Source of the DNA: Streptomyces sp. NBC_00443
GTDB taxonomy: Bacteria > Actinomycetota > Actinomycetes > Streptomycetales > Streptomycetaceae
DNA: 64,000 bases
Direction: 5' to 3'
NCBI RefSeq assembly: GCF_036014175.1
Contig: NZ_CP107917.1
Coordinates: 3,534,001 to 3,598,000, forward strand
Part shown: positions 1-8,284 of the stretch, piece after piece
How the letters are laid out: each line of letters starts with the position of its first letter
How positions within the stretch are numbered: position 1 is the stretch's first letter
Made by a program: the position numbers and the translations under genes
The notes under the pieces: model-generated
Database searches by the model: none
Told to the model about the DNA's origin: nothing
Seen by the model: the letters and a program-made list of their open reading frames with translations, nothing else

Positions 1-111
1 CGTGATGGTCCTGTTCTCGTCCCGCTGCGACGGCAACAGCTGCCAGCCGCCCACTCCCACGGCCGCCAGCACGAGCAGCGTCGCGAGAATCCGCATGCGA
101 ACCGAACGCAT
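1..111 (-). CDS. N-terminus of an exported or membrane protein (cut by window edge)
   Basis: Only the first 37 codons are present. They start at an ATG at 111 with GAGAGGG about 7 bases upstream. They read as a basic stretch (MRSVRMR) followed by a hydrophobic segment (ILATLLVLAAVGVGG) and then polar residues, which is a signal peptide or N-terminal anchor. A second in-frame ATG lies five codons in. Third positions are strongly G/C, so it is probably coding. Family and function cannot be judged from this fragment. Confidence 0.55.
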   Translation of the reverse strand, partial: MRSVRMRILATLLVLAAVGVGGWQLLPSQRDENRTIT

Positions 112-348
112 GGGTGTGCCCTCTCCCCGGCCCTGGAAGGGCCCCGCATGAGCAGTGAATTGCGCCGCCTCCCCTTGGCGGCGCGCACACCTAATCACAC
201 GTGTTTCAGCAGGGGGAAGAGGATTCTGGTGACATGGGAAAGAACTTACCTACGGGCGTTTCGGCCGTGTTTCACAGGTGGTCCGTAGTTCATTCACAGG
301 CAGGGTGAGGCGAGTTGTGCCGGCCTGGTTCCGGCCGGGCAGCCGTCG

Positions 349-1962
349 TCAGGCCTGACGGGACGCCAGCTCGATCACCGTGATGTCCGACGGGGCACCC
401 ACGCGCGTCGGAGGGCCCCAGGCGCCCGCGCCCCGGCTGACGTACAGCTGGGTGTCGCCGTACCGGTCCAGGCCGGCCAGGGTCGGGTTCGCCAGCTCCG
501 CGACGAGATTGCCCGGCCAGAGCTGGCCGCCGTGGGTGTGGCCGGAGAGCTGGAGGTCGACGCCGTGGTCGACGGCGTCGTGGATCTGGATCGGCTGGTG
601 GGCGAGGAGCACGCACGCGCGTGCCGTGTCCCGGTCGCCGAGGGCCTTGGCGAAGTCGGGGCCCTGGCCCTCGCTCTCGCCCGCGACGTCGTTGACGCCG
701 GCCAGGTCGAAGTGGGGCAGTTCCGTGCGGGCGTTCTCCAGGGGGCGCAGGCCGAGGCGGCGTACCTCCTCGACCCACTGTTCGGCGCCCGAGAAGTACT
801 CGTGGTTGCCGGTGACGAAGAACGCGCCATGTCTCGCCCGGAGCCCGGCGAGCGGGGCCGCGGCCGGGCCGAGGTCCTTCACGCTGCCGTCCACCAGGTC
901 GCCGACCACCGCGATCATGTCGGGCTGCGTGCCGTTGATCGTGTCGACGACCTTCTGCGCGAAACCGCGGCCCAGGACCGGGCCCAGGTGGATGTCGCTG
1001 ACGACGGCGATCCGGTAACCGTGCGCCGCGCGCGGGAGCTTGGCCAGGGGGACGGTGACCCGCTTCACCTTGGGGCCGCGCAGCACGCCGTACGTGCCGT
1101 AACCGACGGTCCCCACGGCAGCCGCGGCGGCGGCACCGCCGACGACTCTGGAGACGAAGAGGCGGCGGGTGGGGGCGGCCAGGGGGCGGGAGGGGGCTGC
1201 AGGGTCGGGGGCCGCGGCCGGGGCGGGGTCGGTCGCGTCCGCCGGGGCCGATCCGTTCGCGGATGTCGGGGACGGGTCGGTCGCGGAGGCCGGGAACGGG
1301 TCGGTCGCAGGGGGCGGGCTGGTGGTGAGGGCCGGAGACCGGTCGGCCGTGAGCGCCGAGGTCGCGCCGGCCTTGGTCGCCGCGGTGACGCCCGTCGACG
1401 GCGCCACGGTCGAGCCTGTCGTAGGGGCCGTCGCCGAGCCGGCCGTGGTTGCCGTGGTGGAGCCCGCCGTAGGCGCCCCGGTCGGGACTGTCGTGGACCC
1501 CGGGGCCGGGGCGGCCGTACGCGTCGCGGCCGGGCCGGACGCGTGCGGGAGGGGCTGGCGCTCGGCTGCCCCCGTGTCGGGTGACGTGGCCGGCGTCACA
1601 CCCACCGGCGCGGGCGTCGGCTCGGGCTCGCCCGCGCGCGCCCGCCGTTCAAGCCACCGTCGCAGCAGTGGGCGTACGACCTCACCCGCCAGCACACCCA
1701 GCATCAGGTACATCGACAGGGCCAGCCACAGGAAGCCCGGCCAGGCCAGGACCTGCTGGAGCCAGAAGGGTGCGCCCGAGCGCTCGGCGACCAGGGCCCC
1801 GATCGTCAGCGCCCAGCCACCGGCGATGACCACCACGCCCGCCCGGCGCACGAACCCGGGGCCGCGGGTCGTGTCGCGGAACAGACGGCGCCACAGCCAC
1901 CAGTTGCCCGCCACCAGGACGGACAGCACCAGCAGTGCGACAAACGCGAAGACGATGACCAC
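349..1962 (-). CDS. Membrane-anchored metallophosphoesterase with long Ala/Thr/Pro linker
   Basis: The 537-residue protein has about three N-terminal membrane segments (roughly residues 2-22, 42-62, 66-90). A low-complexity Ala/Thr/Ser/Pro linker follows (about 100-265), then an RRLFVSR sequence with a hydrophobic stretch (about 268-292), then a C-terminal calcineurin-like domain. Metal-binding motifs are visible in order: VSDIHLG, GDLVDG, GNHEY and SGHTHGGQ. This matches the YaeI/YkuE type of metallophosphoesterase, which is membrane-associated with its catalytic domain outside; YaeI-type enzymes act on lipid phosphodiesters, but the substrate here is unknown. The RR motif resembles a Tat signal placed internally, which is odd. 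It lies 57 bases downstream of the small membrane protein at 2020-2259 and on the same strand, so the two may be cotranscribed. Confidence 0.85.
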   Translation of the reverse strand: MVIVFAFVALLVLSVLVAGNWWLWRRLFRDTTRGPGFVRRAGVVVIAGGWALTIGALVAERSGAPFWLQQVLAWPGFLWLALSMYLMLGVLAGEVVRPLLRRWLERRARAGEPEPTPAPVGVTPATSPDTGAAERQPLPHASGPAATRTAAPAPGSTTVPTGAPTAGSTTATTAGSATAPTTGSTVAPSTGVTAATKAGATSALTADRSPALTTSPPPATDPFPASATDPSPTSANGSAPADATDPAPAAAPDPAAPSRPLAAPTRRLFVSRVVGGAAAAAAVGTVGYGTYGVLRGPKVKRVTVPLAKLPRAAHGYRIAVVSDIHLGPVLGRGFAQKVVDTINGTQPDMIAVVGDLVDGSVKDLGPAAAPLAGLRARHGAFFVTGNHEYFSGAEQWVEEVRRLGLRPLENARTELPHFDLAGVNDVAGESEGQGPDFAKALGDRDTARACVLLAHQPIQIHDAVDHGVDLQLSGHTHGGQLWPGNLVAELANPTLAGLDRYGDTQLYVSRGAGAWGPPTRVGAPSDITVIELASRQA

Positions 1963-2019
1963 GCCGACGTTCCCTTTCCGTTGCGTGCTGAGTGAACGCC
2001 CCGCGCGATGGCCGAGTTC

Positions 2020-2259
2020 CTATGACGTCCGGCGCAGTGCGCGCACTCCACGCAACCCGATGACCCCGACGACCGTCCCCAATACGAAGGAGACGACGGC
2101 GAGCAGCAGATGCACCCAGAAGTACGCCGTGGGGTGACCGTCGTCGAACGCGAGCCCGCTGCTGTCCTTGATCAGGTTTTTGACGAAAGTGACCCAGATG
2201 ACCCAGCTCCACACCCCGAAGGCGAGCAGGAACCAGGAGACGGGGCGGCTGAGCTTCAT
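2020..2259 (-). CDS. SCO4848-family small membrane protein
   Basis: This is a 79-residue protein starting MKLSRPVSWF. The ATG at 2259 is preferred because upstream codons overlap the divergent promoter region. Two hydrophobic segments are visible (about residues 6-28 and 45-65), ending in a basic tail (RGVRALRRTS). Size, start and sequence agree with what I recall as the SCO4848 family, conserved in Streptomyces next to a D-Ala-D-Ala carboxypeptidase. Function is unknown. The carboxypeptidase gene diverges about 65 bases away. Confidence 0.8.
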   Translation of the reverse strand: MKLSRPVSWFLLAFGVWSWVIWVTFVKNLIKDSSGLAFDDGHPTAYFWVHLLLAVVSFVLGTVVGVIGLRGVRALRRTS

Positions 2260-2323
2260 GCGTTCAGTATCGCCGTCGCGTGTCCGGCCCTCCGGGCGGG
2301 GTGGGGGCAGAAGCGGGACTTCC

Positions 2324-3637
2324 ATGGGAACGGCATGTACGTTCTCGCTCGTGTCCGCACCCAAGAAGACCACCGGGCGAGCCCTGCTGGTCACTTCAGC
2401 CGTCGTGTCGTCCCTCGCGCTGACCGCGCCCGTCTCCTACGCGGCTCCCAAGCCGTCACCGAGTACGAGCCCGTCCGCCACTCCCCCGGCGAACATGTCG
2501 ACCGTGGGCGGCGAGCGGCTGGGGCAGCCCGGCACCCAGGTGAACCTCGCGGGCGGCGTCCCCGTCCTGCCCAAGGACCTGACCGCCCGCTCCTGGGTCG
2601 TCGCCGACGCCGAGTCCGGCGATGTGCTGGCCGCGCACAACGCGCACTGGCGGCTGGCGCCCGCGAGCACCATGAAGATGCTGTTCGCCGACACCCTGCT
2701 GCCGAAGTTCCCGAAGACCATGGAGCACGAGGTCGTCCCGTCCGACCTGGCGGACATCGGGTCCGGCTCCAGCATGGTCGGGATAAAGGAAGGCGAGACG
2801 TACAGCGTCCACGACCTGTGGCTCGGGGTCTTCCTGCGCTCCGGCAACGACGCCGTGCACGTGTTGTCGAAGATGAACGACGGAATCGACAACACCGTCA
2901 ACGATATGAACAAGCACGCCGAGGAGCTGCAGGCCCTCGACACGCACGCGGTGTCCCCCGACGGCTACGACGCACCGGGCCAGGTGTCGTCGGCGTACGA
3001 CCTGACCCTGATCGCCCGCTCCGGGCTGCAGAAGAAGGACTTCCGGGAGTACTGCTCGACCGTCAGCGCCAAGTTCCCGGGCGAGACGAAGAAGAACAAG
3101 AAGGGCAAGTCCGTCCGGGAGAACTTCGAGATCCAGAACACCAACCGGCTGCTCAGCGGCGACTCCGACATCTCCGTCTACCAGGGCATCGCGGGGGTCA
3201 AGAACGGCAACACCACGAACGCCGGCTCCACCTTCACCGGCGTCGCCGAGCGCAACGGCAAGGTGCTGCTCGTCACCGTCATGAACCCGGAGAAGAGCGA
3301 GCACAACGAGGTCTACAAGGAGACTGCGAGGCTCTTCGACTGGGGCTTCCAGGCGGCCGGCAAGGCGCAGCCGGTGGGTGAGCTGGTGCCGCCGAAGAGC
3401 GCGGCGCAGACCACCGCCCAGCCGGGTGCGAACGACTCCGGGGAGGCCGGCGGCACCGGGGACGCCGAGAAGTCCTCGAAGCCGGCGGTGGGTGCCTCGG
3501 CCGCGGACGGCTCGAGCGGTGTCGGCGTCGCGCTCGGGATCACCGGCGGGGCGCTGGTGCTGCTCGCGGCGGGCGCGTTCCTGATCAACCGCCGGTGGCC
3601 GCTGCCCGACCTGGTGCGGCGTCGGGGCCGTTCCTGA
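2324..3637 (+). CDS. D-alanyl-D-alanine carboxypeptidase, peptidase family S11
   Basis: A penicillin-binding-type serine carboxypeptidase that trims the terminal D-Ala of peptidoglycan stem peptides outside the membrane. A signal peptide (KKTTGRALLVTSAVVSS..., cleaved near SYA-AP) leads to the catalytic domain. Family motifs are the SxxK tetrad STMK near 2668, with the nucleophile Ser, and SGN near 2840. The usual KTG triad reads KNG (3200-3208), an uncommon substitution. A Ser/Ala/Gly-rich linker and one C-terminal TM helix (GVALGITGGALVLLAAGAF) anchor it, as in DacA-like enzymes. Start: ATG 2324 is chosen between ATG 2258 and GTG 2351; none has a strong ribosome binding site. Its 3' end overlaps the convergent BrkB gene by 53 bases. 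Confidence 0.85.
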   Translation: MGTACTFSLVSAPKKTTGRALLVTSAVVSSLALTAPVSYAAPKPSPSTSPSATPPANMSTVGGERLGQPGTQVNLAGGVPVLPKDLTARSWVVADAESGDVLAAHNAHWRLAPASTMKMLFADTLLPKFPKTMEHEVVPSDLADIGSGSSMVGIKEGETYSVHDLWLGVFLRSGNDAVHVLSKMNDGIDNTVNDMNKHAEELQALDTHAVSPDGYDAPGQVSSAYDLTLIARSGLQKKDFREYCSTVSAKFPGETKKNKKGKSVRENFEIQNTNRLLSGDSDISVYQGIAGVKNGNTTNAGSTFTGVAERNGKVLLVTVMNPEKSEHNEVYKETARLFDWGFQAAGKAQPVGELVPPKSAAQTTAQPGANDSGEAGGTGDAEKSSKPAVGASAADGSSGVGVALGITGGALVLLAAGAFLINRRWPLPDLVRRRGRS

Positions 3638-4568
3638 CCTCCGGTTTCACGGGCTCACCCTTCCCGGGCTCACCCGTCTCGGGCTCGCTGGGGCTTTCGG
3701 ACTCGTCGGCGAGCTCGACCTCCTTGCTCTGCGTCGCCGTCCAGGCGGCGCAGAACACCACCAGCTTCGAGGTGAAGTTGATCCACAGCAGCAGGGCGAC
3801 GGGCACGCCGAACGCGCCGTACATGCTCTTCGTGGCCACGCCCTGCATATAGCCGCTGAGCAGCAGCTTCAGCAGTTCGAACCCGATGGCGCCGATCAGT
3901 GCGGCCACCATCAGCCGGCGGCGCGGCGGTTCGACGCCGGGCAGCAGGGTCAGCACGTACAGCAGCAGCAGGAAGTTGGCGAGTACGGCGACCAGGAGCG
4001 CGGCGATCTGCAGCAGGATCCCGCCCCAGCCGCCCTCGTCGATGCCCAGCTGCCGGGTGATCCAGCCGACCAGGGCGGAGGCGACCGTGGAGGCCGCGAT
4101 CGTCACCAGCAAGGCGCCGCCGAAGCCGAGGAGGACGCGCGCGTCCTTGGCCCTGCGCAGGACGGGGTTCTCCTCCTCGTCGGGGAGCTCCCACACCGCG
4201 CGCAGGCACTCGCGCGTGGCGGTGACCCAGCCGATGCCGGTGAACAGCAGGGCGGCAACGGCGATGAGGCCGATAGTGCCGGCGTTCTGCACCAGTGCGT
4301 CGATGTTGAGCTGGTCGGAGATGCCGGGCACCTGGTCGGCGATCTTGTCCTCGAGCTTGTTCTGCTGCTCCGTGCTCAGCGTCGCGGCAGCGATCGCCGC
4401 GGCCACGGTGAGCAACGGGAACAGCGCCACGAAGCTGGTGAACGTCATCGCGGCGGCCAGCCGTGTCCAATGCACCCGGTCCATGCGCTCGTACGACCGC
4501 CACGCGTGCGTGGTCATCAGCCAGGTCGCCGCGGACCCGACGACGGGGAGCTTCTTCAGCCAGTCCAT
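3585..4568 (-). CDS. YihY/BrkB family inner-membrane protein
   Basis: A 327-residue polytopic protein with about six membrane segments. Its N-terminus (WRSYERMDRVHWTRLAAAMTFTSFVALFPLL) carries the family pattern of a short amphipathic lead-in followed by the first TM. A charged tail rich in Glu/Pro/Gly follows. The family was once annotated as ribonuclease BN, wrongly; its function is not established. The ATG at 4568 lies inside the end of gtrA (13-base overlap), indicating translational coupling to the cell-envelope cluster upstream. Confidence 0.8.
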   Translation of the reverse strand: MDWLKKLPVVGSAATWLMTTHAWRSYERMDRVHWTRLAAAMTFTSFVALFPLLTVAAAIAAATLSTEQQNKLEDKIADQVPGISDQLNIDALVQNAGTIGLIAVAALLFTGIGWVTATRECLRAVWELPDEEENPVLRRAKDARVLLGFGGALLVTIAASTVASALVGWITRQLGIDEGGWGGILLQIAALLVAVLANFLLLLYVLTLLPGVEPPRRRLMVAALIGAIGFELLKLLLSGYMQGVATKSMYGAFGVPVALLLWINFTSKLVVFCAAWTATQSKEVELADESESPSEPETGEPGKGEPVKPEVRNGPDAAPGRAAATGG

Positions 4569-4981
4569 GATCCGACTCTGCCCTCCCTCCGGAAGACCAA
4601 TGTGCGAGTGCCCCAAAACCGCAGGACCGTAGCCAGCGCCATCCCGATTCCGGCTCCGGAGACGGTGTCCGCGCGCTGGGAGGTGAGGCCGAGCCCGTAG
4701 TGGCTGACGGTGAGACACAGCAGTTGTACGGCCGCTCCGGCGATGTTCACCAGGAGGAAGAGGGCGTAGGGGCGCAGGCCCGTCGGGTGGGTGCGGCGGT
4801 AGGTGCCGAGGGCGTTCCCGGCGTAGGCGACCGTGCAGGCGGCGACGAAGGAGAGGGCCTTGGCGGAGAGGGGGCCATGGGCGGCCGGGCCTCGCAGCCA
4901 GGTAAAGAGGGCGAGGTCGACGGCGTAGGCGAGCAGGCCGACGGTGGCGAAGCCGAGGAGTTCACGCCGGTCACCCCACAC
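4556..4981 (-). CDS. GtrA family membrane protein
   Basis: About 141 residues with four TM helices; conserved features include the start of TM1 (ELLGFATVGLLAYAVD), N-A-L-G-T-Y-R between TM2 and TM3, and the C-terminal RFWGTRTLVFR. GtrA proteins are thought to flip or help transfer polyprenyl-linked sugars across the membrane. Its place after the UbiA and PAP2 genes suggests a role with polyprenyl-phospho-arabinose. The start is uncertain: upstream is an in-frame array of 36-bp repeats, each offering a GA/GG-rich Shine-Dalgarno-like run and a GTG. The GTG at 4981, in the last repeat, gives the usual family length. The reading frame stays open far upstream, so longer N-termini are possible. Confidence 0.75.
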   Translation of the reverse strand: MWGDRRELLGFATVGLLAYAVDLALFTWLRGPAAHGPLSAKALSFVAACTVAYAGNALGTYRRTHPTGLRPYALFLLVNIAGAAVQLLCLTVSHYGLGLTSQRADTVSGAGIGMALATVLRFWGTRTLVFRREGRVGSWTG

Positions 4982-5203
4982 ACGCGTACGCCCCACCTCG
5001 GCCCCGCCCTCCCACACACACGAGGCACCCCCCTCACCCTCGCCCGCCCACACCCGCGAGGCATCCCCCTCACCTCCGCCCGAACACACACGCGGGCCAC
5101 CCCCGTCACTTCCCTCCTCCCCCACAGGCGTGCCGCTCCCCTCACCCCCGCGGGGCCACGCCCGCGTGCCGGCCACTTCACCCCGGCCCCGCCACACGCG
5201 CGT
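4952..5203 (-). repeat. Seven-copy degenerate 36-bp tandem repeat (12-residue period)
   Basis: Immediately after the stop of the UbiA gene, seven 36-bp units run to 4952 and the last encodes the first residues of GtrA. Translated in the gtrA frame the units read TRVWRGRGEVAG, TRAWPRGGEGSG, TPVGEEGSDGGG, PRVCSGGGEGDA, SRVWAGEGEGGA, SCVWEGGAEVGR and TRVWGDRRELLG. Each unit contains a purine-rich GGTGAGGGG-like run followed some 8-10 bases later by GTG, so the array repeats a potential translation start. Confidence 0.8.
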
Positions 5204-5205
5204 GC

Positions 5206-6198
5206 TTACCAATTGGCCACTGCCAACGCGTACATGGCCAGCCACATCACGCCGATGAGGGCGAGCGCTCGGTCGCGCAGGACGACGTCCTCGGGTTCGC
5301 CCGCGGTGCCGCGGTCGGCGAAGACCGCGTAGCGCAGGATGGCGAGGACGAAGGCGACCACGGACAGCTGGCGCCAGGGCAGCACGCTCGTGTGCGGGAC
5401 GCCGCCCTCCTCCAGGGCCCACAAGCAGTAGGCGAGGACGGCGACCCCGGCCGCCAACTGCCAGACGAAGCGCAGGTAGCCGGTGGTGTACTCGGTGAGC
5501 AACGCGCGCGTGGCGCCCGCTTTCCCGGCCATCTGCACGGCCTCGGAGTAGCGCTTGGCCGACACCATGAACAGCGCCCCGAACCCGGTCGTGATCAGGA
5601 ACCAGCGCGACAGCGGGATGCCGAGCGCGAGCCCACCGATGACCGCCCGCATCAGGAACCCGGTCGTGACGACGGCGAGGTCGACGACCAGGACGTGCTT
5701 GAGACTGACGCAGTACACCAGTTGCATGCCGATGTACGCCGCGAGCAGGGCCGCGACGGCCGGTGAGGTCAGCCAGGCCGCGGCGGCCGGCGTGAGGGCG
5801 GCCAGGGCGCCGCCGACGGCGTAGGCGACCGGCACGGGGACCTGACCGGCGGCGACCGGCCGGTGGCGCTTGGTGGGATGCGCGCGGTCCGCCTCGGCGT
5901 CGCGGGCGTCGTTGACCAGGTAGACGGCGGCGGCACTGGCGGTGAAGAGGACGAAGACGAGCGCGAGTTGGGTCAGGGCATGGGTCGAGAAGAGCCGACC
6001 GGCGGCGGCCGGAGCGGCGATGACCAGGACGTTCTTGACCCACTGCTTGGGGCGCGCGGTCTTGAGCAGCCCTTTCAGCAGCGCGCGGGGGCCGCCTTCG
6101 CGCGGCGGTGGCACGGCTCGTCGCGGGGGCGTGCGCTGCTCGTGGAGCGCAGCCTGTCTGATGCGCGCGGCGCTTGTCAGGTGCGCGGTCTCAGGCAC
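5206..6198 (-). CDS. Decaprenyl-phosphate phosphoribosyltransferase-like UbiA prenyltransferase
   Basis: A 330-residue UbiA-superfamily membrane protein that probably transfers 5-phosphoribose from PRPP to polyprenyl phosphate, the first step towards polyprenyl-phospho-arabinose. A basic cytoplasmic N-terminus (about 45 residues) precedes KTARPKQWVKNVLVIAAP. The Asp-rich motif NDARDAEADRAHPTKRHRP at about residues 95-115 is typical of the Rv3806c-type enzyme, and about eight to nine TM helices follow. It overlaps the PAP2 gene by 8 bases. Together with DprE1/DprE2 on the other strand it reproduces the mycobacterial DPA pathway set. Confidence 0.88.
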   Translation of the reverse strand: MPETAHLTSAARIRQAALHEQRTPPRRAVPPPREGGPRALLKGLLKTARPKQWVKNVLVIAAPAAAGRLFSTHALTQLALVFVLFTASAAAVYLVNDARDAEADRAHPTKRHRPVAAGQVPVPVAYAVGGALAALTPAAAAWLTSPAVAALLAAYIGMQLVYCVSLKHVLVVDLAVVTTGFLMRAVIGGLALGIPLSRWFLITTGFGALFMVSAKRYSEAVQMAGKAGATRALLTEYTTGYLRFVWQLAAGVAVLAYCLWALEEGGVPHTSVLPWRQLSVVAFVLAILRYAVFADRGTAGEPEDVVLRDRALALIGVMWLAMYALAVANW

Positions 6199-6727
6199 GG
6201 GCGCCCCCTGCGCTCATCCAGCGCGACCCGGCGCGCGCCGTGAGCGCCCCGAGGGCCACGCCTGCCGCCACGTCCGAGGGGTAGTGCACACCGACGACCA
6301 GGCGCGACACGCACATCGCGGCGGCGAGCGGCACGATCGTGTACGCGCCGAGCGCACCGTAGGCGACGGCGGCAGCCGCCGCGGAGGCCGCGTGGGAGCT
6401 GGGGAAGGAGTGCCGGCCGAGGGTGCGCACCAGGGGCTCGACATGCGCCGGGCGCGGGCGGCGCACCACCCTCTTCACCCCCATGCTGACGAGGTGCGCA
6501 CCCGCGGTGAGCGCCGTACCGCGCAGCCACGCGTCACGTCGCCCACCGTCCAGGGCAGCCCCCGCGACGCCCGCCGCCAGCCACAGCGCGCCGTGCTCGC
6601 CCGCCCGGGAGAGGGCACGAGCGGCGGCGGCGACCCGTGGGTCACGGGCGCGGGCATGAAAAGCGGAAAGGATTCGGCGGTCCGCGCCCCGAAGGCTTCG
6701 CTGATCGATGTCGTCGAGGTGGTCCAT
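6191..6727 (-). CDS. PAP2-family membrane phosphatase (polyprenyl-phosphoryl-5-phosphoribose phosphatase candidate)
   Basis: A 178-residue protein with the three PAP2 phosphatase motifs: K-R-V-V-R-R-P-R-P, S-F-P-S-S-H and S-R-L-V-V-G-V-H-Y-P-S-D, the last including the catalytic His. Several short hydrophobic segments suggest an integral membrane enzyme. In mycobacteria the equivalent gene (Rv3807c) sits next to the UbiA-type transferase and removes the 5-phosphate of decaprenyl-phosphoribose-5-phosphate. The same neighbourhood here supports that role by inference. It is the first gene of the minus-strand operon, reading away from dprE1. Confidence 0.85.
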   Translation of the reverse strand: MDHLDDIDQRSLRGADRRILSAFHARARDPRVAAAARALSRAGEHGALWLAAGVAGAALDGGRRDAWLRGTALTAGAHLVSMGVKRVVRRPRPAHVEPLVRTLGRHSFPSSHAASAAAAAVAYGALGAYTIVPLAAAMCVSRLVVGVHYPSDVAAGVALGALTARAGSRWMSAGGARA

Positions 6728-6860
6728 GTGGACTCACTGTTCACGCCCACAGAGCCAGAATTACGGCAATATTGAGCGACATCCCATTAATCACCCATTT
6801 CGGGGAGAAGCTGGATGTTTCAGAAGTAATCCCTCAGATGCGGGCGCTACGGTCGCCGAC

Positions 6861-8216
6861 ATGCCTGCCGACACCGTCTCCGTCACGGGATGGGGCCGCA
6901 CCGCCCCCACCACAGCCCGCCTGATCCGCCCCAGGACGTACGAGGAGGCGGCGGCCGCCGTCCGGGGCTGCGGGGCTCGCGGAGGCATCCCGAGGGGCCT
7001 GGGGCGGGCGTACGGGGACGCGGCGCAGAACGCCGGGGGCGCGGTGTTCGACATGACCGGCCTGGACCGCATCCACGCGATCGACTCCGACGGCGGCACC
7101 GTGGCCTGCGACGCGGGTGTCTCCCTGCACCGGCTGATGGAGGTGCTGCTCCCGCTCGGCTGGTTCGTTCCGGTGACGCCCGGCACCCGCTATGTGACGG
7201 TCGGCGGCGCCATCGGGGCCGACATCCACGGCAAGAACCACCACGTGTCGGGCGCGTTCTCCCGTCACGTCCTGTCGCTGGAACTCCTCACCGCTGACGG
7301 CGAGATCCGTACCGTCCGACGAGGCACGCCTTTGTTCGACGCGACCACCGGCGGCATGGGCCTGACCGGCGTGATCCTGACGGCCACGCTCCAACTCCAG
7401 CCGGTGCAGACCTCGCTGATGTCCGTCGACACGGAACGCGCGCGGGATCTCGACGACCTCATGGCACGCCTGGCGGCCACCGACGACCACTACCGGTACT
7501 CGGTGGCCTGGATCGATTTGCTGGCACGCGGCGCGGCGACGGGCCGCGCGGTGCTCACCCGCGGCGACCACGCGCCCCTGGAGGCGCTCCGCGAAGGCAC
7601 GCGCGCGTGGAGGGACCCGCTCGCCTTCCGCCCCGCCCGCCTGCCGGCCGCGCCCGCGTTCCTGCCGGTAGGCCTGCTGAACCCCCGTACCGTGGGCTGG
7701 TTCAACACGCTCTGGTACCGCAAGGCCCCACGCGCGCGTACCGGCGAACTGCAGCGGCTCTCCGCCTTCTTCCACCCGTTGGACGGCGTCCCGCACTGGA
7801 ACCGGATCTACGGCCGGGGCGGCTTCGTGCAGTATCAGTTCGTCGTCGGACACGGCCAGGAGGAGACGCTGCGCCGGATCGTGCGGCGCGTCTCCGAGCA
7901 CCGCTGTCCGTCCTTCCTGGCCGTCCTCAAGCGCTTCGGGGAAGCCGACCCCGGCTGGCTCTCCTTCCCCGCGCCCGGCTGGACCCTGGCCCTGGACATC
8001 CCGGCCGGCCTGCCCGGCCTGGCCGCCCTCCTCGACGCGCTGGACGAGGAGGTGGCCGCGGCGGGCGGGCGCGTGTACCTCGCCAAGGACTCCCGGCTGC
8101 GGCCCGAGTTGCTCGCCGCGATGTACCCCCGCCTGGACGCCTTCCGCGCACTGCGCGCGGAGGTGGACCCGCGCGGGGTGTTCGTCTCGGACCTGGCCCG
8201 CCGACTGGCCCTGTAG
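6861..8216 (+). CDS. dprE1: Decaprenylphosphoryl-beta-D-ribose oxidase DprE1-like FAD enzyme
   Basis: A 451-residue FAD-linked oxidase. The N-terminal FAD-binding domain shows GLGRAYGDAAQN, PVTPGTRYVTVGGAIGAD and the HGKNHH loop. The C-terminal substrate domain shows QYQFVVG, FLAVLKRFG, AKDSR and the end motif VFVSDLARRL. All match DprE1, which oxidises the 2'-OH of polyprenyl-phosphoribose. The ATG at 6861 follows AT-rich divergent promoter DNA. In the segment aligning with the mycobacterial G-W-N-I-C-V-D-F (Cys387, target of benzothiazinones) this protein has G-W-T-L-A-L-D-I, so Ala377 replaces the cysteine. Confidence 0.9.
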   Translation: MPADTVSVTGWGRTAPTTARLIRPRTYEEAAAAVRGCGARGGIPRGLGRAYGDAAQNAGGAVFDMTGLDRIHAIDSDGGTVACDAGVSLHRLMEVLLPLGWFVPVTPGTRYVTVGGAIGADIHGKNHHVSGAFSRHVLSLELLTADGEIRTVRRGTPLFDATTGGMGLTGVILTATLQLQPVQTSLMSVDTERARDLDDLMARLAATDDHYRYSVAWIDLLARGAATGRAVLTRGDHAPLEALREGTRAWRDPLAFRPARLPAAPAFLPVGLLNPRTVGWFNTLWYRKAPRARTGELQRLSAFFHPLDGVPHWNRIYGRGGFVQYQFVVGHGQEETLRRIVRRVSEHRCPSFLAVLKRFGEADPGWLSFPAPGWTLALDIPAGLPGLAALLDALDEEVAAAGGRVYLAKDSRLRPELLAAMYPRLDAFRALRAEVDPRGVFVSDLARRLAL

Positions 8217-8284
8217 CACCGGCCGGCGGACCTCTCGCACCGTCAACCCTCATCTCTCGGACCCTCAGATCCCTAGGAGCTGTC

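Noticed and set aside
532..1584. 350-codon plus-strand frame opposite the metallophosphoesterase gene
   Set aside because: It is antisense to a gene with clear catalytic motifs, has Arg/Gly-rich low-complexity translation, and no ribosome binding site.
2110..3381. 423-codon plus-strand frame overlapping the carboxypeptidase
   Set aside because: Frame shadow: Arg/Pro-rich sequence without recognisable motifs in a region fully explained by the S11 enzyme.
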